A DNA stretch of 64,000 nt from Halopenitus malekzadehii. Lineage in GTDB: Archaea > Halobacteriota > Halobacteria > Halobacteriales > Haloferacaceae. The stretch spans positions 202,673 through 266,672 of the forward strand of contig NZ_FNWU01000003.1 of NCBI RefSeq assembly GCF_900108505.1, given 5' to 3'. A model generated the notes under the pieces. The model was not told the DNA's origin, did not search any database, and saw nothing but the letters and a program-made list of their open reading frames with translations. This document shows positions 56,343-64,000 of this stretch, piece by piece (positions within the stretch are counted from its first letter, which is position 1; each line of letters begins with the position of its first letter). The position numbers and the translations under genes are program-made.

Positions 56343-58001
56343 ATGAGAAAGAAAAACACGATCGGGCTATCACGCCGACGGGTACTCGCGAGCATGGGGG
56401 CGATCGGCGTCGCCTCCGCGGGTGCCGGCCTCGGCACGACGGCCTATTTCAGCGACGAGGAGAGCTTCGAGGGGAACAGTCTCGCTGCGGGCGAGCTCGA
56501 CCTCAAGGTCGACTGGCAGCAGACCTACGACGGACCGATCCCGACCGGCGAGAACGCGGGCCAGGTCAAGGAACACGCCGTGAACGCCTACCCAGACACC
56601 TCGGGTGACAATGACTACGGCGACGGTCTCCAGGACCTGAACGGGGTTCACTACTCCGGTGCCGGCGAGATCGACCCGGTGTTCAACGCGGCCGAGGTCC
56701 CCGCCTGCTGTGACTGTGGAGAGGACGAGTACTACGTCACCTACGGCGGCGAGTCCTACTGCATCACTCCGGTTACCTCTGAAGAGGCGATCGAGCAGTT
56801 TTACGACTACACCGAAGCGGGCGGCAGCATCGAGTACTCCTCTCAAAATGACGATATTCAAAAGGAGGACACCAGCGTGATGTTCCTCCACGAGGACGAT
56901 GCTGGCGACCTCAGCCTGGTCGTGGTAAACGACGCGTACACGAACGAGGATGGTGGCGGCGCCGCATCGATGACGATCGAGGGCGCGCCGAGCAGCTCCG
57001 GCTGGTTGGTCGGCAGCGGTGACTGGAAGGTCACGGACGACGTCGAAGGAGACCAGAATCAGGGATTCGAACAGTACGAGGAATGGGAGGTCGACTGGTC
57101 CTGGGGAACCGACCGGACCGACGGCGGCGCGATCGGCCACCTCGAGGACGACTTCGCCCTCCGGATCTCGGCCGCGTTCAATCAGGCGGCCGCACGAAGC
57201 CCGAACGGTCCGGGTGGGATCCAGGAACTGGTCGTGCTGAGCGGCGGCTCCGGGTTCGGAAGCTCGGAGGAGATCGCTCTCGACACAGTCACCGAAGCCG
57301 GCGACAACGTCGAGGAGATCACCATCCACAGCTCGTGTGGAATCGACAGCGGCGTCGAGCTGGAAACGCCGGACGTCTTCCGCAGCCAGAACTACCCCGA
57401 TCAGGAACACCTCGTCCAGTTCGACGACGTGAAGCCGGGCGACAGCGGCGAGATCACCTTCTCGCTGCACCTCTGTGACAATCCGGGCTACGTCTGGATG
57501 ACCGCCGCCAACTTCAGCGAGAACGGCGGCACGCTCACCGAACCCGAGATCGACGCGATACTCGACAACGCCAATGCCAGCGACGTCGATGAAGTCGATG
57601 ACTCCGGCAATCTCGGCGAGTACATCCAGGTCACGGTCTGGTACGACGAGGACTGTGACAACGTCTACGACGACCCCGAAGATGTCCAGGAGGGGGAAGA
57701 CGGCGAGGAGGCCATCTTCGAGGGAACGCTCCGCGAGCTGATGGAGGGTACCTTCGAGCTCGAAACCGAGGAGGACGAGGGAATGGTCCAGCTGGGCGAG
57801 GACTGTTACCCCGCTCGAGCGGGCTTCTGTATCGGCTTCGAGTGGGAGGTTCCCACCGAAGTCGGCAACATCATCCAGGGCGACGAGGCGCACTTCGACC
57901 TCGGCTTCTACACCGAGCAGTGCCGCCACAACGAGGACCCCGGAAACACGACGGCTACCACGACTCCGACGCCCACGCCGACCGGGACTCCCCCGTCGTA
58001 A
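56343..58001 (+). CDS. SipW-type secreted TasA/camelysin-like protein
   Basis: The start at 56343 (M-R-K-K-N) gives 552 residues; ATG 56334 is an alternative that sits at the end of the RNA hairpin. The signal is L-S-R-R-R-V-L followed by A-Y-F-S-D-E-E and G-N-S-L-A-A-G-E-L-D-L-K-V. Unlike the vWA gene, the extra domain lies in the first half (about 60-360), containing C-C-D-C-G-E-D and a Gly/Asp-rich region with an AT-richer patch around 56840-56860. The scaffold then resumes: D-V-K-P-G-D-S-G-E-I-T-F-S-L-H-L-C-D-N-P-G, V-W-Y-D-E-D-C, C-I-G-F-E-W-E-V-P and F-D-L-G-F-Y-T-E-Q-C-R-H-N. The C-terminal tail is Thr/Pro-rich, as in glycosylated surface proteins. Confidence 0.85.
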   Translation: MRKKNTIGLSRRRVLASMGAIGVASAGAGLGTTAYFSDEESFEGNSLAAGELDLKVDWQQTYDGPIPTGENAGQVKEHAVNAYPDTSGDNDYGDGLQDLNGVHYSGAGEIDPVFNAAEVPACCDCGEDEYYVTYGGESYCITPVTSEEAIEQFYDYTEAGGSIEYSSQNDDIQKEDTSVMFLHEDDAGDLSLVVVNDAYTNEDGGGAASMTIEGAPSSSGWLVGSGDWKVTDDVEGDQNQGFEQYEEWEVDWSWGTDRTDGGAIGHLEDDFALRISAAFNQAAARSPNGPGGIQELVVLSGGSGFGSSEEIALDTVTEAGDNVEEITIHSSCGIDSGVELETPDVFRSQNYPDQEHLVQFDDVKPGDSGEITFSLHLCDNPGYVWMTAANFSENGGTLTEPEIDAILDNANASDVDEVDDSGNLGEYIQVTVWYDEDCDNVYDDPEDVQEGEDGEEAIFEGTLRELMEGTFELETEEDEGMVQLGEDCYPARAGFCIGFEWEVPTEVGNIIQGDEAHFDLGFYTEQCRHNEDPGNTTATTTPTPTPTGTPPS

Positions 58002-58057
58002 TCTCGCCTCGAGACGCATCGCTCCCCGAACTTTCGTTTCGGCGATCCGGAACGCAC

Positions 58058-58130
58058 CCCGCGGATACGACCGCAATGGTCGGGATCCAAGGCCGGTTCG
58101 ACTCCGGCCGCGGGCCTCCCCAACCCGGGG
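58058..58130 (+). ncRNA. tRNA-like (T-loop) intercistronic RNA element, copy 2
   Basis: P1 CCCGC/GCGGG (58058-58062 with 58110-58114), P2 CGACC/GGTCG with loop GCAAT (58068-58082, extendable by GGAT/ATCC), and P3 GGCCGG/CCGGCC (58091-58109) with loop TTCGACT. Again P3 stacks on P1 without a gap. After P1 come three bases (CCT) and P4 CCCC-AACCC-GGGG (58118-58130), 7 nt before the ATG at 58138. Spacing of P3, P1 and P4 is the same as in copy 1. Compensatory changes occur in P1 (A-U to G-C), P2 and P3. Confidence 0.7.
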
Positions 58131-58137
58131 ATCACCC

Positions 58138-59760
58138 ATGAGCAACGATGACCCATCCGGACTCTCACGACGAACGGTGCTCGCCGGGCTCGGTACCATC
58201 GGCGTCGGATCCGCCGGCGCCGGCTTCGGGACCACCGCCTATCTGAACGACGAGGAAACGTTCGCGGGGAACGCGATCGCCGCCGGGACGCTCGATCTCA
58301 AGGTCGACTGGGAGGAGCACTACTTCGACGGCAGCGCGGGCAGGGAGCTCGGCAGCTACCTCACGGCCGACGAGGACCCCGGCGACCGCCGGGGCTTCCC
58401 GAGCGACGATCCCGTCTTCGCGGTCTCCCAGGGGAACGTCGACGCGTTCATGGACGCGACGGCGCTCGAGGCGTACCCGGACGACACCGACAACGGCGTC
58501 CAGAGCCCGCCGGCGGGCTGGGACGATCCCGAGTCGGACGAGTACGTCTGTGCGCTCGGCGCCGACGCCCCGGAGGATATGGATCCCCGCGAGGAGGGCG
58601 CAGGAACCGGCCTCCGGACGGACAACGACGACACGTGGAACGAGGAGGAGGGAACTCCAAAGCCCCTCGTCTCGCTGTCGGACGTCAAGCCGTGCGACTT
58701 CGGCGAGGTGACGATCAGCTATCACTTGTGTGACAACCCCGGCTACATCTGGTTGACCGGCGAGCTCACCGAGAACGCCCAGAACGGCTACACCGACCCC
58801 GAACTGGATCGCCTGACGGAACTGTACGACGGACTGCCCGAGGAGGGCCAGCTCGCGGAGCAGATCTTCGTCCGACTGTGGTACGACGACGGCGACAACC
58901 TGATCCAGGACGACGAGACGGAGATCGTCGCCGGACCGCTGGGGTCGGTGCTGGCACTGCTCGAGCAGGGTCGGGGCATCCCGTTGTCCCCGAACGGCAG
59001 CGCGGGCGGCGCGGACGGCGCGGTCCCCCCCTCAGTCGTCCCGGTCGGCGAGGACGGGATCACCCTGACCGAGGTCGACTGCCACGTCGAGCAGGGCAAC
59101 CCCAGTTGCAGCGACCACGGACTCCTCCGCGCGATCAAAGTCGAATCGGAGGACCTCCCGAGCGGGCCCGACGAGTCGCTGACCTACCCGACCGCCGTCG
59201 GAACCGTGACGATCACGGTGACGGAGTGGGACGACGAGGACGACGAGGTGCTGGAGTTCAACGTCGAGTTCGACGGGTTCCAGGCCCACACGGTCATCGT
59301 GAAGGGCGGCCGGAACGCGAACGTCTGCAGCCGGAGTGAGGACGGCGAGGTCCTGACCGCGAGCGCAGGCAGGGAGCTCGGCGCCCCCTTCCGGACCGGA
59401 GACGAACGCTACGGCGTGAGCCACGTCAGCATCTGTTACGACGCCGAGACGCCGGCTCCCGATCCCGACCCAGATCCTGACCCGGATCCAGATCCAGATC
59501 CCGACCCGGATCCCGATCCGCGATGTTTCGAGCCGTCGACGACCCACTACGTTGGCCTGGAGTGGTGGCTGCCGTGTACGGTCGGCAACGAGGTGCAGAC
59601 CGACTCGGTCGGCTTCGATCTCGGCTTCTACGCCGAACAGTGCCGCCACAACGAGTCGCCGGGGGTCGAAAACGCGACCGGATCCGGGACCGGGAACGCG
59701 ACCGAGGACAGGAACACGGCCGGGACCGAGAACGGTGACGAAACCGGGGGAGACGTATGA
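58138..59760 (+). CDS. SipW-type secreted TasA/camelysin-like protein with a second insert type
   Basis: This 540-residue protein has signal L-S-R-R-T-V-L, then A-Y-L-N-D-E-E and A-G-N-A-I-A-A-G-T-L-D-L-K-V. Scaffold motifs are D-V-K-P-C-D-F-G-E-V-T, H-L-C-D-N-P-G-Y-I-W, R-L-W-Y-D-D-G-D, then L-E-W-W-L-P, D-S-V-G-F-D-L-G-F-Y-A-E-Q-C-R-H-N. At about 285-466, the same position where the first gene carries vWA, sits a different domain with V-I-V-K-G-G-R-N-A-N-V-C, G-V-S-H-V-S-I-C-Y-D, a pattern also seen in bacterial secreted proteins. It is followed by an Asp-Pro repeat linker. The C-terminal tail is Asn/Thr/Gly-rich. Confidence 0.85.
   Translation: MSNDDPSGLSRRTVLAGLGTIGVGSAGAGFGTTAYLNDEETFAGNAIAAGTLDLKVDWEEHYFDGSAGRELGSYLTADEDPGDRRGFPSDDPVFAVSQGNVDAFMDATALEAYPDDTDNGVQSPPAGWDDPESDEYVCALGADAPEDMDPREEGAGTGLRTDNDDTWNEEEGTPKPLVSLSDVKPCDFGEVTISYHLCDNPGYIWLTGELTENAQNGYTDPELDRLTELYDGLPEEGQLAEQIFVRLWYDDGDNLIQDDETEIVAGPLGSVLALLEQGRGIPLSPNGSAGGADGAVPPSVVPVGEDGITLTEVDCHVEQGNPSCSDHGLLRAIKVESEDLPSGPDESLTYPTAVGTVTITVTEWDDEDDEVLEFNVEFDGFQAHTVIVKGGRNANVCSRSEDGEVLTASAGRELGAPFRTGDERYGVSHVSICYDAETPAPDPDPDPDPDPDPDPDPDPDPRCFEPSTTHYVGLEWWLPCTVGNEVQTDSVGFDLGFYAEQCRHNESPGVENATGSGTGNATEDRNTAGTENGDETGGDV
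59458..59521 (+). repeat. Asp-Pro codon repeat
   Basis: About ten Pro-Asp codon pairs (GAYCCN-type hexanucleotides) in a row encode a stiff linker between the inserted domain and the C-terminal scaffold strand. The copies vary at wobble positions, so the repeat is old or selected as protein. Confidence 0.85.
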
Positions 59761-59959
59761 CCCGACGCTGGGACCGGCTTTCGGTCCGGACGGCGGCGGT
59801 CGAGGGGCCACACAACATTGCCCGTATCGGCCGGTATGAGGAGTATACCGTCGAAGCCCGTGGTGGTAGGATATCCATGCATATGGTCCGAGAGTGTGAT
59901 GGATCCACTCGAACAGGGGCGATCGATCGCCGACGATTCACCCGGAAGTGACCTCAGAG

Positions 59960-60778
59960 ATGACGGACGATACCCAACCGACGTTGACCCGACGCCGCCT
60001 CCTTGCCGGGGCAAGCAGCGTCGGCGTTCTCGGACTGACCGCCGGCCGACGTGTCGCACCGAGCCGTCCGTCAACCGATGTTCCGGATCGATACGCCCGG
60101 TACACGTACGCCGGACCGTCGAACCCGGACGACGACGACCAGCCGGCGATCCGGGTCGGCTGGAACAGCACGTATAACGGGGACCCCGTCGACGTCGGGA
60201 CCGAAACAGATGCGGAAACGGACGCGGACGGGAACGAGTCGGACTCCACGATCGAGCCGAGCGATACGAACGGCAGCGGCTCCGGGACCCCGGACGGACC
60301 GCAGTTCGGCGATACCGACGGCGTCCCGGGACCCCTGATCGACGCGTCGAACGTCCTGCCGGGCGACTCCGGAACGGTCAGCATCGGGCTGACGGTCGAG
60401 GAGATGGACGCACGCGTCCGGCTGTTCCTCACGGACGGGACCGGGGAGAACCCGGTCTCAGGAGCGCTCGCGGACGTCATCGAGGTTGCGCTCTGGTACG
60501 ACACCGGGATCCTCGGGATCGGCGGCTGTCGCGGGGCGGAGTCGATGCCGGAGAACCCGGCGATCGAGACGACGCTCCGAGACCTGGGCGAGCAGTATGG
60601 TCCCGACGGCGAGGGACTCCTCATCACGGACGGACTCGAGGACTGTCTCGCCGAGGGCGAGCACTTCTGTCTGGGCTTCGCCTGGCGGATCGACGAATCG
60701 GTCACGAACGCCTACCAGGGCGCGGCCGCAGACTTCGGGCTCGCGTTCCGGGCCGAACAGTGCGGAGGCGGCCAATGA
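59960..60778 (+). CDS. shorter secreted scaffold-type protein of the same operon
   Basis: The start at 59960 gives 272 residues. The N-terminus is a Tat-type signal (L-T-R-R-R-L-L-A-G) without the A-Y-F-S-D motif, so processing may differ. The rest follows the scaffold: V-L-P-G-D-S-G-T-V-S-I-G-L, A-L-W-Y-D-T-G, C-L-G-F-A-W-R-I, A-D-F-G-L-A-F-R-A-E-Q-C. The H-x-C-D-N-P-G-Y element is replaced by V-E-E-M-D-A-R-V-R-L. A Thr/Asp/Gly-rich linker lies at about 85-115. The 199-bp gap to the previous gene contains TATA-like GGATATCC and GTATACC segments and so may have its own promoter. Its stop overlaps the next start. Confidence 0.75.
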   Translation: MTDDTQPTLTRRRLLAGASSVGVLGLTAGRRVAPSRPSTDVPDRYARYTYAGPSNPDDDDQPAIRVGWNSTYNGDPVDVGTETDAETDADGNESDSTIEPSDTNGSGSGTPDGPQFGDTDGVPGPLIDASNVLPGDSGTVSIGLTVEEMDARVRLFLTDGTGENPVSGALADVIEVALWYDTGILGIGGCRGAESMPENPAIETTLRDLGEQYGPDGEGLLITDGLEDCLAEGEHFCLGFAWRIDESVTNAYQGAAADFGLAFRAEQCGGGQ

Positions 60779-62388
60779 GCCGAGACCGCCTCGACGTGAG
60801 CCGGCGACGGTTGCTCGCGGGCGTGAGCGGACTCGGCGCGTTCGGGTTCGCCGGCGGAGCGACCAGCGCCGCGTACCTCTCGGACCGCGAGACCGTCTCG
60901 GGGACCCAGCGAACCGGCAGCGTCGGCCTCGACGTGACGTGCGACGACTGTGTCACGGAGGAGCACAAGACGACGTTCGCCCTCGAGAGGATCGAACCCG
61001 ACGAAAGGCGAACCGAACGGTTCGGGCTCTCGATCGAGGGGAATCCGGTCCGCGTCTGGCTACGAACCACGTGTCCACCGGCCGTCGATCCGCTGGGTGA
61101 GGCTCTCGAGGTCCGGCTCCACGTCGCGACGGACTGCGACGGCGGTCCGCGACGAACGCTTCACCCGAGCAGCGGCTGGACGACCCTCGCGGACCTGCGT
61201 GAGACGCTCGTCGACGGCGTCCGCGTGGACGACCCCACGGACCCCTGCCTCTCGGCGGCCGACGACCCCTGTCTCGAGTTCGACTACCGGCTCCCGAACG
61301 ACGCCGCGTGGGCGGGCAGCGCCACCGGCGAGTTCGCGTTCGAGCTCCTCGCCGAGCAGTGTCGTCACGTTCCGGAATCGGATGCAACTCCACCGTTCGA
61401 GACGTCGACGTCCTCGTCGGCGTGTCCCGACGTGGAGTGTGAGACGTGTGCCGAACTCGGAACGATCGACCTCGACGGCGGCCGGCTCGTTCCCGGCAAG
61501 AGATACCCGCTCGACGAGCGGAACGAACACGAGCTGCAGGTCCTGCAGACCACCGACGCCGTCGACGGCGACGGAAACCGGGAGACGGTCTGTGCCGCGG
61601 TCCGACTCCTGCGGGACGCCGACGGGACCGGGGAGTTCGAGGAGGGCGCCGCGCCGCCGATCTGTGCGATCACGGTGACCGGACGCACGGACCCGGGTCA
61701 GGAGCTGGAACCCGAGACGCGAACCGCCCCCCACGACGTCGTCCCTCCGCTCACCCGAACGCGCGGGAAGGTCTGCACGCCGAGCGACGAGAACGGCGGC
61801 GACGAGACCCGACCGGGGATCGAGTCGATCACGATCTCGACGTGTGCCGACGGAAACGGCGACCAGAACGGGGATAACGAAGATGGAAACGGAGACAACG
61901 GAGACGGAAACGGGGATGGTGACGGCGAGAACGGCGACTGCGTTTCCTGTGGGTCGGATTCGAACGATCGCCGCGTCGGTGGTGCGACGTTCCAATACGA
62001 CGGGCCGGCGGGGAACAGCGTGACCGTCGTGATCGATCAACAGTCGGACGGAAACCCGCCACAACAGTCGAACGGAAACCCGCCACAACAGTCGAACGGA
62101 AACCCGCCACAACAGTCGAACGGAAACCCGCCGCAGAAGACGGTCACGGTCGAGGACGTCGCGCCGGGTGACTCCTTCACGGTCCAGATCGCCGGCCGCG
62201 GACGGTCGAAGTTCGAGATCTCGGTCCGCGATCCGAACGACGACAAGTGGACGCGCGGGACGATACACACGAGGTGTTCGCAGTCGTTCGGGCCCGGAAC
62301 GACGGTCGGCGACGAGACGCGGACGCTGACCGTTCTCGAGGCCGTGACGAAGGACGGGACGCCCATCTGCGGGGTGAACGACATATGA
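60775..62388 (+). CDS. SipW-type secreted protein with repeat linker and extra C-terminal domain
   Basis: The start at 60775 (ATGA overlap with the previous gene) gives 537 residues. The signal is V-S-R-R-R-L-L, and the cleavage context A-A-Y-L-S-D-R-E. Scaffold-like parts include C-L-E-F-D-Y-R-L-P and F-A-F-E-L-L-A-E-Q-C-R-H (about 165-200). A middle domain with several Cys (C-P-D-V-E-C-E-T-C) follows, then an Asp/Gly/Asn-rich linker, four Gln-Ser-Asn-Gly-Asn-Pro-Pro-Gln octapeptides, and a C-terminal domain with G-T-I-H-T-R-C-S-Q. The last part resembles a domain (DUF7467-like, from memory) in secreted proteins. The stop overlaps the peptidase start (ATGA). Confidence 0.82.
   Translation: MSRDRLDVSRRRLLAGVSGLGAFGFAGGATSAAYLSDRETVSGTQRTGSVGLDVTCDDCVTEEHKTTFALERIEPDERRTERFGLSIEGNPVRVWLRTTCPPAVDPLGEALEVRLHVATDCDGGPRRTLHPSSGWTTLADLRETLVDGVRVDDPTDPCLSAADDPCLEFDYRLPNDAAWAGSATGEFAFELLAEQCRHVPESDATPPFETSTSSSACPDVECETCAELGTIDLDGGRLVPGKRYPLDERNEHELQVLQTTDAVDGDGNRETVCAAVRLLRDADGTGEFEEGAAPPICAITVTGRTDPGQELEPETRTAPHDVVPPLTRTRGKVCTPSDENGGDETRPGIESITISTCADGNGDQNGDNEDGNGDNGDGNGDGDGENGDCVSCGSDSNDRRVGGATFQYDGPAGNSVTVVIDQQSDGNPPQQSNGNPPQQSNGNPPQQSNGNPPQKTVTVEDVAPGDSFTVQIAGRGRSKFEISVRDPNDDKWTRGTIHTRCSQSFGPGTTVGDETRTLTVLEAVTKDGTPICGVNDI
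62041..62136 (+). repeat. 24-bp tandem repeat encoding an octapeptide
   Basis: Four copies of a 24-base unit (CAGTCGAACGGAAACCCGCC plus ACAA; first and last copies have single differences) encode four octapeptides in a row. Confidence 0.95.
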
Positions 62389-63620
62389 ACCGACGTACCG
62401 TGTCACGCGTGCTCGGAGTGCTCGTGTTGCTCGCGCTCGTCGCCCCGTTCCTCATCTACGCGGTTCCGGGCGTCGTCGGCGCCGAATACGGCTTCGTGGT
62501 GCTCACCGGCAGCATGTCGCCGGCGATCGAGCCGGGCGACGTCGTGATCGTCGACGAAACCGACCCCGACGCCGTCGAAACGGGAGACGTGATCACCTTC
62601 ACTCGTGAGAACACGGAAACACCGGTAACACACCGCGTCATCGACGTCCGCGGAAGCGGTACTGACCGGCAGTTCGAGACCAAAGGCGACGCCAACGAGG
62701 ACGCCGACATCCGCGCGGTGCCGGCGGAGAACGTTCTCGGCGAGGTCCGGTTCACGATCCCGTACATCGGGTACGTCATCCAGGCGGTCAACTCGCGGGT
62801 CGGATTCCTCCTGCTCGTGGCGGTGCCCCTCGGGCTGTTGATCGCAACGGAGCTGTGGTCGCTGCTGGCCTCGAGTCGAACCGGGCCGGCGCCGAGCGAG
62901 GAGCCAGCCCCGTCCGACGCCGCCGGGACAGCGACCGCAATCGACGCCGACAGGTCGGCGACCGCACCCGCCGACGCCGAAGACGGTGAAGAAGCGACGG
63001 CAGGAGCAAAGACGACGGCGGGAGCAAAGACGACGACCGAGACGGGCGGGACGACGACCGCTCCGGACCGGGCCGATGACGTCGTGCTCACCGAGAACGA
63101 CCTCCAGCTCTCGACGTGGGTGTTGGCCCTGATCGTGCCGTACTGCATCTACATCGCGTGGGAGCTGCAGACGGCGCTTTCGCTTGCGGTGGCGTTCGCG
63201 ACCACGCTGTCGGCGATCGCGATCGGCGGCGCGATGGTCTCGCTTCGCCGGAGCCGCGATCACGATGGTTCGGGACGGTCGGATCCGACGCCGAACGCCG
63301 ACTCGGCTCCGAATCCGAATTCGGACTCGACGCCGAGATCGACGGGGATGGCGGGGACGACCAACACACCGGCGGCCAGCGGAGCCGGCGCAGGCACGTC
63401 CGTCGACGGAGCTGGAACGCCGATCGACGGTCCCGAGACGTCGGCCGGGACCAGCGGATGGGGTCGCATCGAGATCCCGATACTCGGCGGCGCCGACTCC
63501 GATGAGCCAGCTGCGGGCGAGATGGCCGATCGGGAGACGCCCGCTCCGACCCAGCTCTTCGACGATGACTCGAAGGGCGTGACGACCCGCGGCGAGGAGA
63601 TGGAGGGGGACCGAAAATGA
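62385..63620 (+). CDS. sipW: SipW/ER-type signal peptidase I
   Basis: The product has 411 residues with a signal-anchor (about 8-32) and the Ser-His type catalytic pattern: L-T-G-S-M-S-P with nucleophile Ser43, V-T-H-R-V with His83 in place of the bacterial Lys, and K-G-D-A-N-E-D with the conserved Asp102. Further membrane spans lie at about 135-160 and in the second half (250-285). The C-terminal half carries an Ala/Thr/Glu-rich linker and a cytosolic or surface tail. In Bacillus, SipW cleaves TasA and its partners. Its position inside the operon suggests it processes the A-Y-F-S-D-type substrates encoded around it. Confidence 0.93.
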   Translation: MNRRTVSRVLGVLVLLALVAPFLIYAVPGVVGAEYGFVVLTGSMSPAIEPGDVVIVDETDPDAVETGDVITFTRENTETPVTHRVIDVRGSGTDRQFETKGDANEDADIRAVPAENVLGEVRFTIPYIGYVIQAVNSRVGFLLLVAVPLGLLIATELWSLLASSRTGPAPSEEPAPSDAAGTATAIDADRSATAPADAEDGEEATAGAKTTAGAKTTTETGGTTTAPDRADDVVLTENDLQLSTWVLALIVPYCIYIAWELQTALSLAVAFATTLSAIAIGGAMVSLRRSRDHDGSGRSDPTPNADSAPNPNSDSTPRSTGMAGTTNTPAASGAGAGTSVDGAGTPIDGPETSAGTSGWGRIEIPILGGADSDEPAAGEMADRETPAPTQLFDDDSKGVTTRGEEMEGDRK

Positions 63621-64000
63621 CGCCAAACGGATACGATCGGGTCGTTGTTGGGGTCGTCTGTCTGTGTGTCATCCTCGCCGCCGTCGGCAGCGGCGCGGCG
63701 ACAGTTGCGCTGCTCGGCGATTCGGCGTCGGTGAGCGGAACGATCGAGACCGGCGAGACGTTCACAACGGAGGAGGTGGACCGGGTACTGAACTCGACCT
63801 CGGGTGAAAACGTGTCGGCCGGGTTCGAGAAATCGAAAGACGGGAACGACGAGAAGAAGGACGAACGCGGCGATAAGAACACCGAGGGGGAGAGCAAGTC
63901 CGGAGAGACTCCGGAACAAGCGAACGGTAAAAACGCCGACAAACCTGACGACAAAAACGCCGACAAACCTGACGACAAAAACGCCGACAAACCTGACGAC
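63617..64000 (+). CDS. SipW-type secreted protein with octapeptide repeat (3' truncated by window)
   Basis: The start overlaps the peptidase stop (ATGA). The N-terminus has a hydrophobic segment (about 8-32) with a single Arg near its start rather than R-R, so it may use Sec. It continues A-L-L-G-D-S-A-S-V-S-G-T-I-E-T-G-E, close to the A-Y-F-S-D-x-x-x-x-G-N pattern. Residues 70-104 are Lys/Glu/Asp-rich, followed by K-N-A-D-K-P-D-D repeated at least three times to the window end. The rest of the protein is not visible. Confidence 0.75.
   Translation, partial: MTPNGYDRVVVGVVCLCVILAAVGSGAATVALLGDSASVSGTIETGETFTTEEVDRVLNSTSGENVSAGFEKSKDGNDEKKDERGDKNTEGESKSGETPEQANGKNADKPDDKNADKPDDKNADKPDD
63929..64000 (+). 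repeat. 24-bp tandem repeat encoding an octapeptide (continues past window)
   Basis: Three identical 24-base units (63929-63952, 63953-63976, 63977-64000) run exactly to the window edge. The array may be longer. Confidence 0.95.

Noticed and set aside
62041..62136. Possible CRISPR-like repeats.
   Set aside because: The 24-bp units are directly adjacent without spacers and are in frame, so they are coding octapeptide repeats.

Overview
The window is GC-rich, acidic-proteome DNA from a haloarchaeon. The evidence is the very acidic proteins, many twin-arginine (Tat) lipoproteins, TATA-like boxes about 23-33 nt in front of ATG codons (leaderless transcripts), and the archaeal versions of RadA, PCNA, PheST, PDCD5 and TrmB. 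The gene content would fit a Halorubrum-like member of the Halobacteria, but that placement is an inference.

Positions 1-17300 hold housekeeping and amino-acid genes: the 3' end of serA, thrC, pyrD, valS, pheST, hisA, an amino-acid permease with its universal-stress partner, hisB, an ACT-domain regulator, a small frameshifted gene absent from simple ORF calling, and radA. Positions 17300-24200 hold an ammonium transporter fused to its own PII domain and a tetrapyrrole block (hemL; hemC-cobA-hemD overlapping). Positions 24200-42200 hold two paired Tat lipoproteins, NAD-dependent ligA, an ABC exporter pair, a histidine kinase, the PCNA gene, an NhaC antiporter, a large lipoprotein with a Vps62/NPP1-like motif, two DUF2249-type genes, a HAD hydrolase, a NUDIX hydrolase, a CPBP protease and gnd. 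Positions 42300-51640 hold pstSCA without pstB or phoU, hisS, a PP-loop ATPase, PDCD5, and a metY-metX pair divergent from a TrmB regulator across a palindromic site.

The most unusual part is 52641-64000. Two membrane-anchored winged-helix regulators precede a co-directional run of secreted proteins that share a TasA/camelysin-like, SipW-type processing site (A-Y-F-S-D-E-E) and a common beta-rich scaffold. The first carries a von Willebrand A domain inserted into that scaffold, and the third carries a different insert at the same place. The run includes a dedicated SipW/ER-type signal peptidase and ends at the window edge in a further SipW-type protein with an octapeptide repeat. This looks like a locus for an extracellular fibre or matrix, with substrate and processing enzyme encoded together.

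Two of the junctions in this run (56260-56333 and 58058-58130) can be folded into the same RNA architecture: an 11-bp helix capped by the tRNA T-loop sequence TTCGACT, a side hairpin, and a third hairpin next to the start codon. All stems differ in sequence but keep their pairing, which suggests a selected tRNA-like intercistronic RNA.

A recurrent minor theme is short direct duplication (19-34 bp period) at or just after gene ends, sometimes duplicating the stop codon itself.
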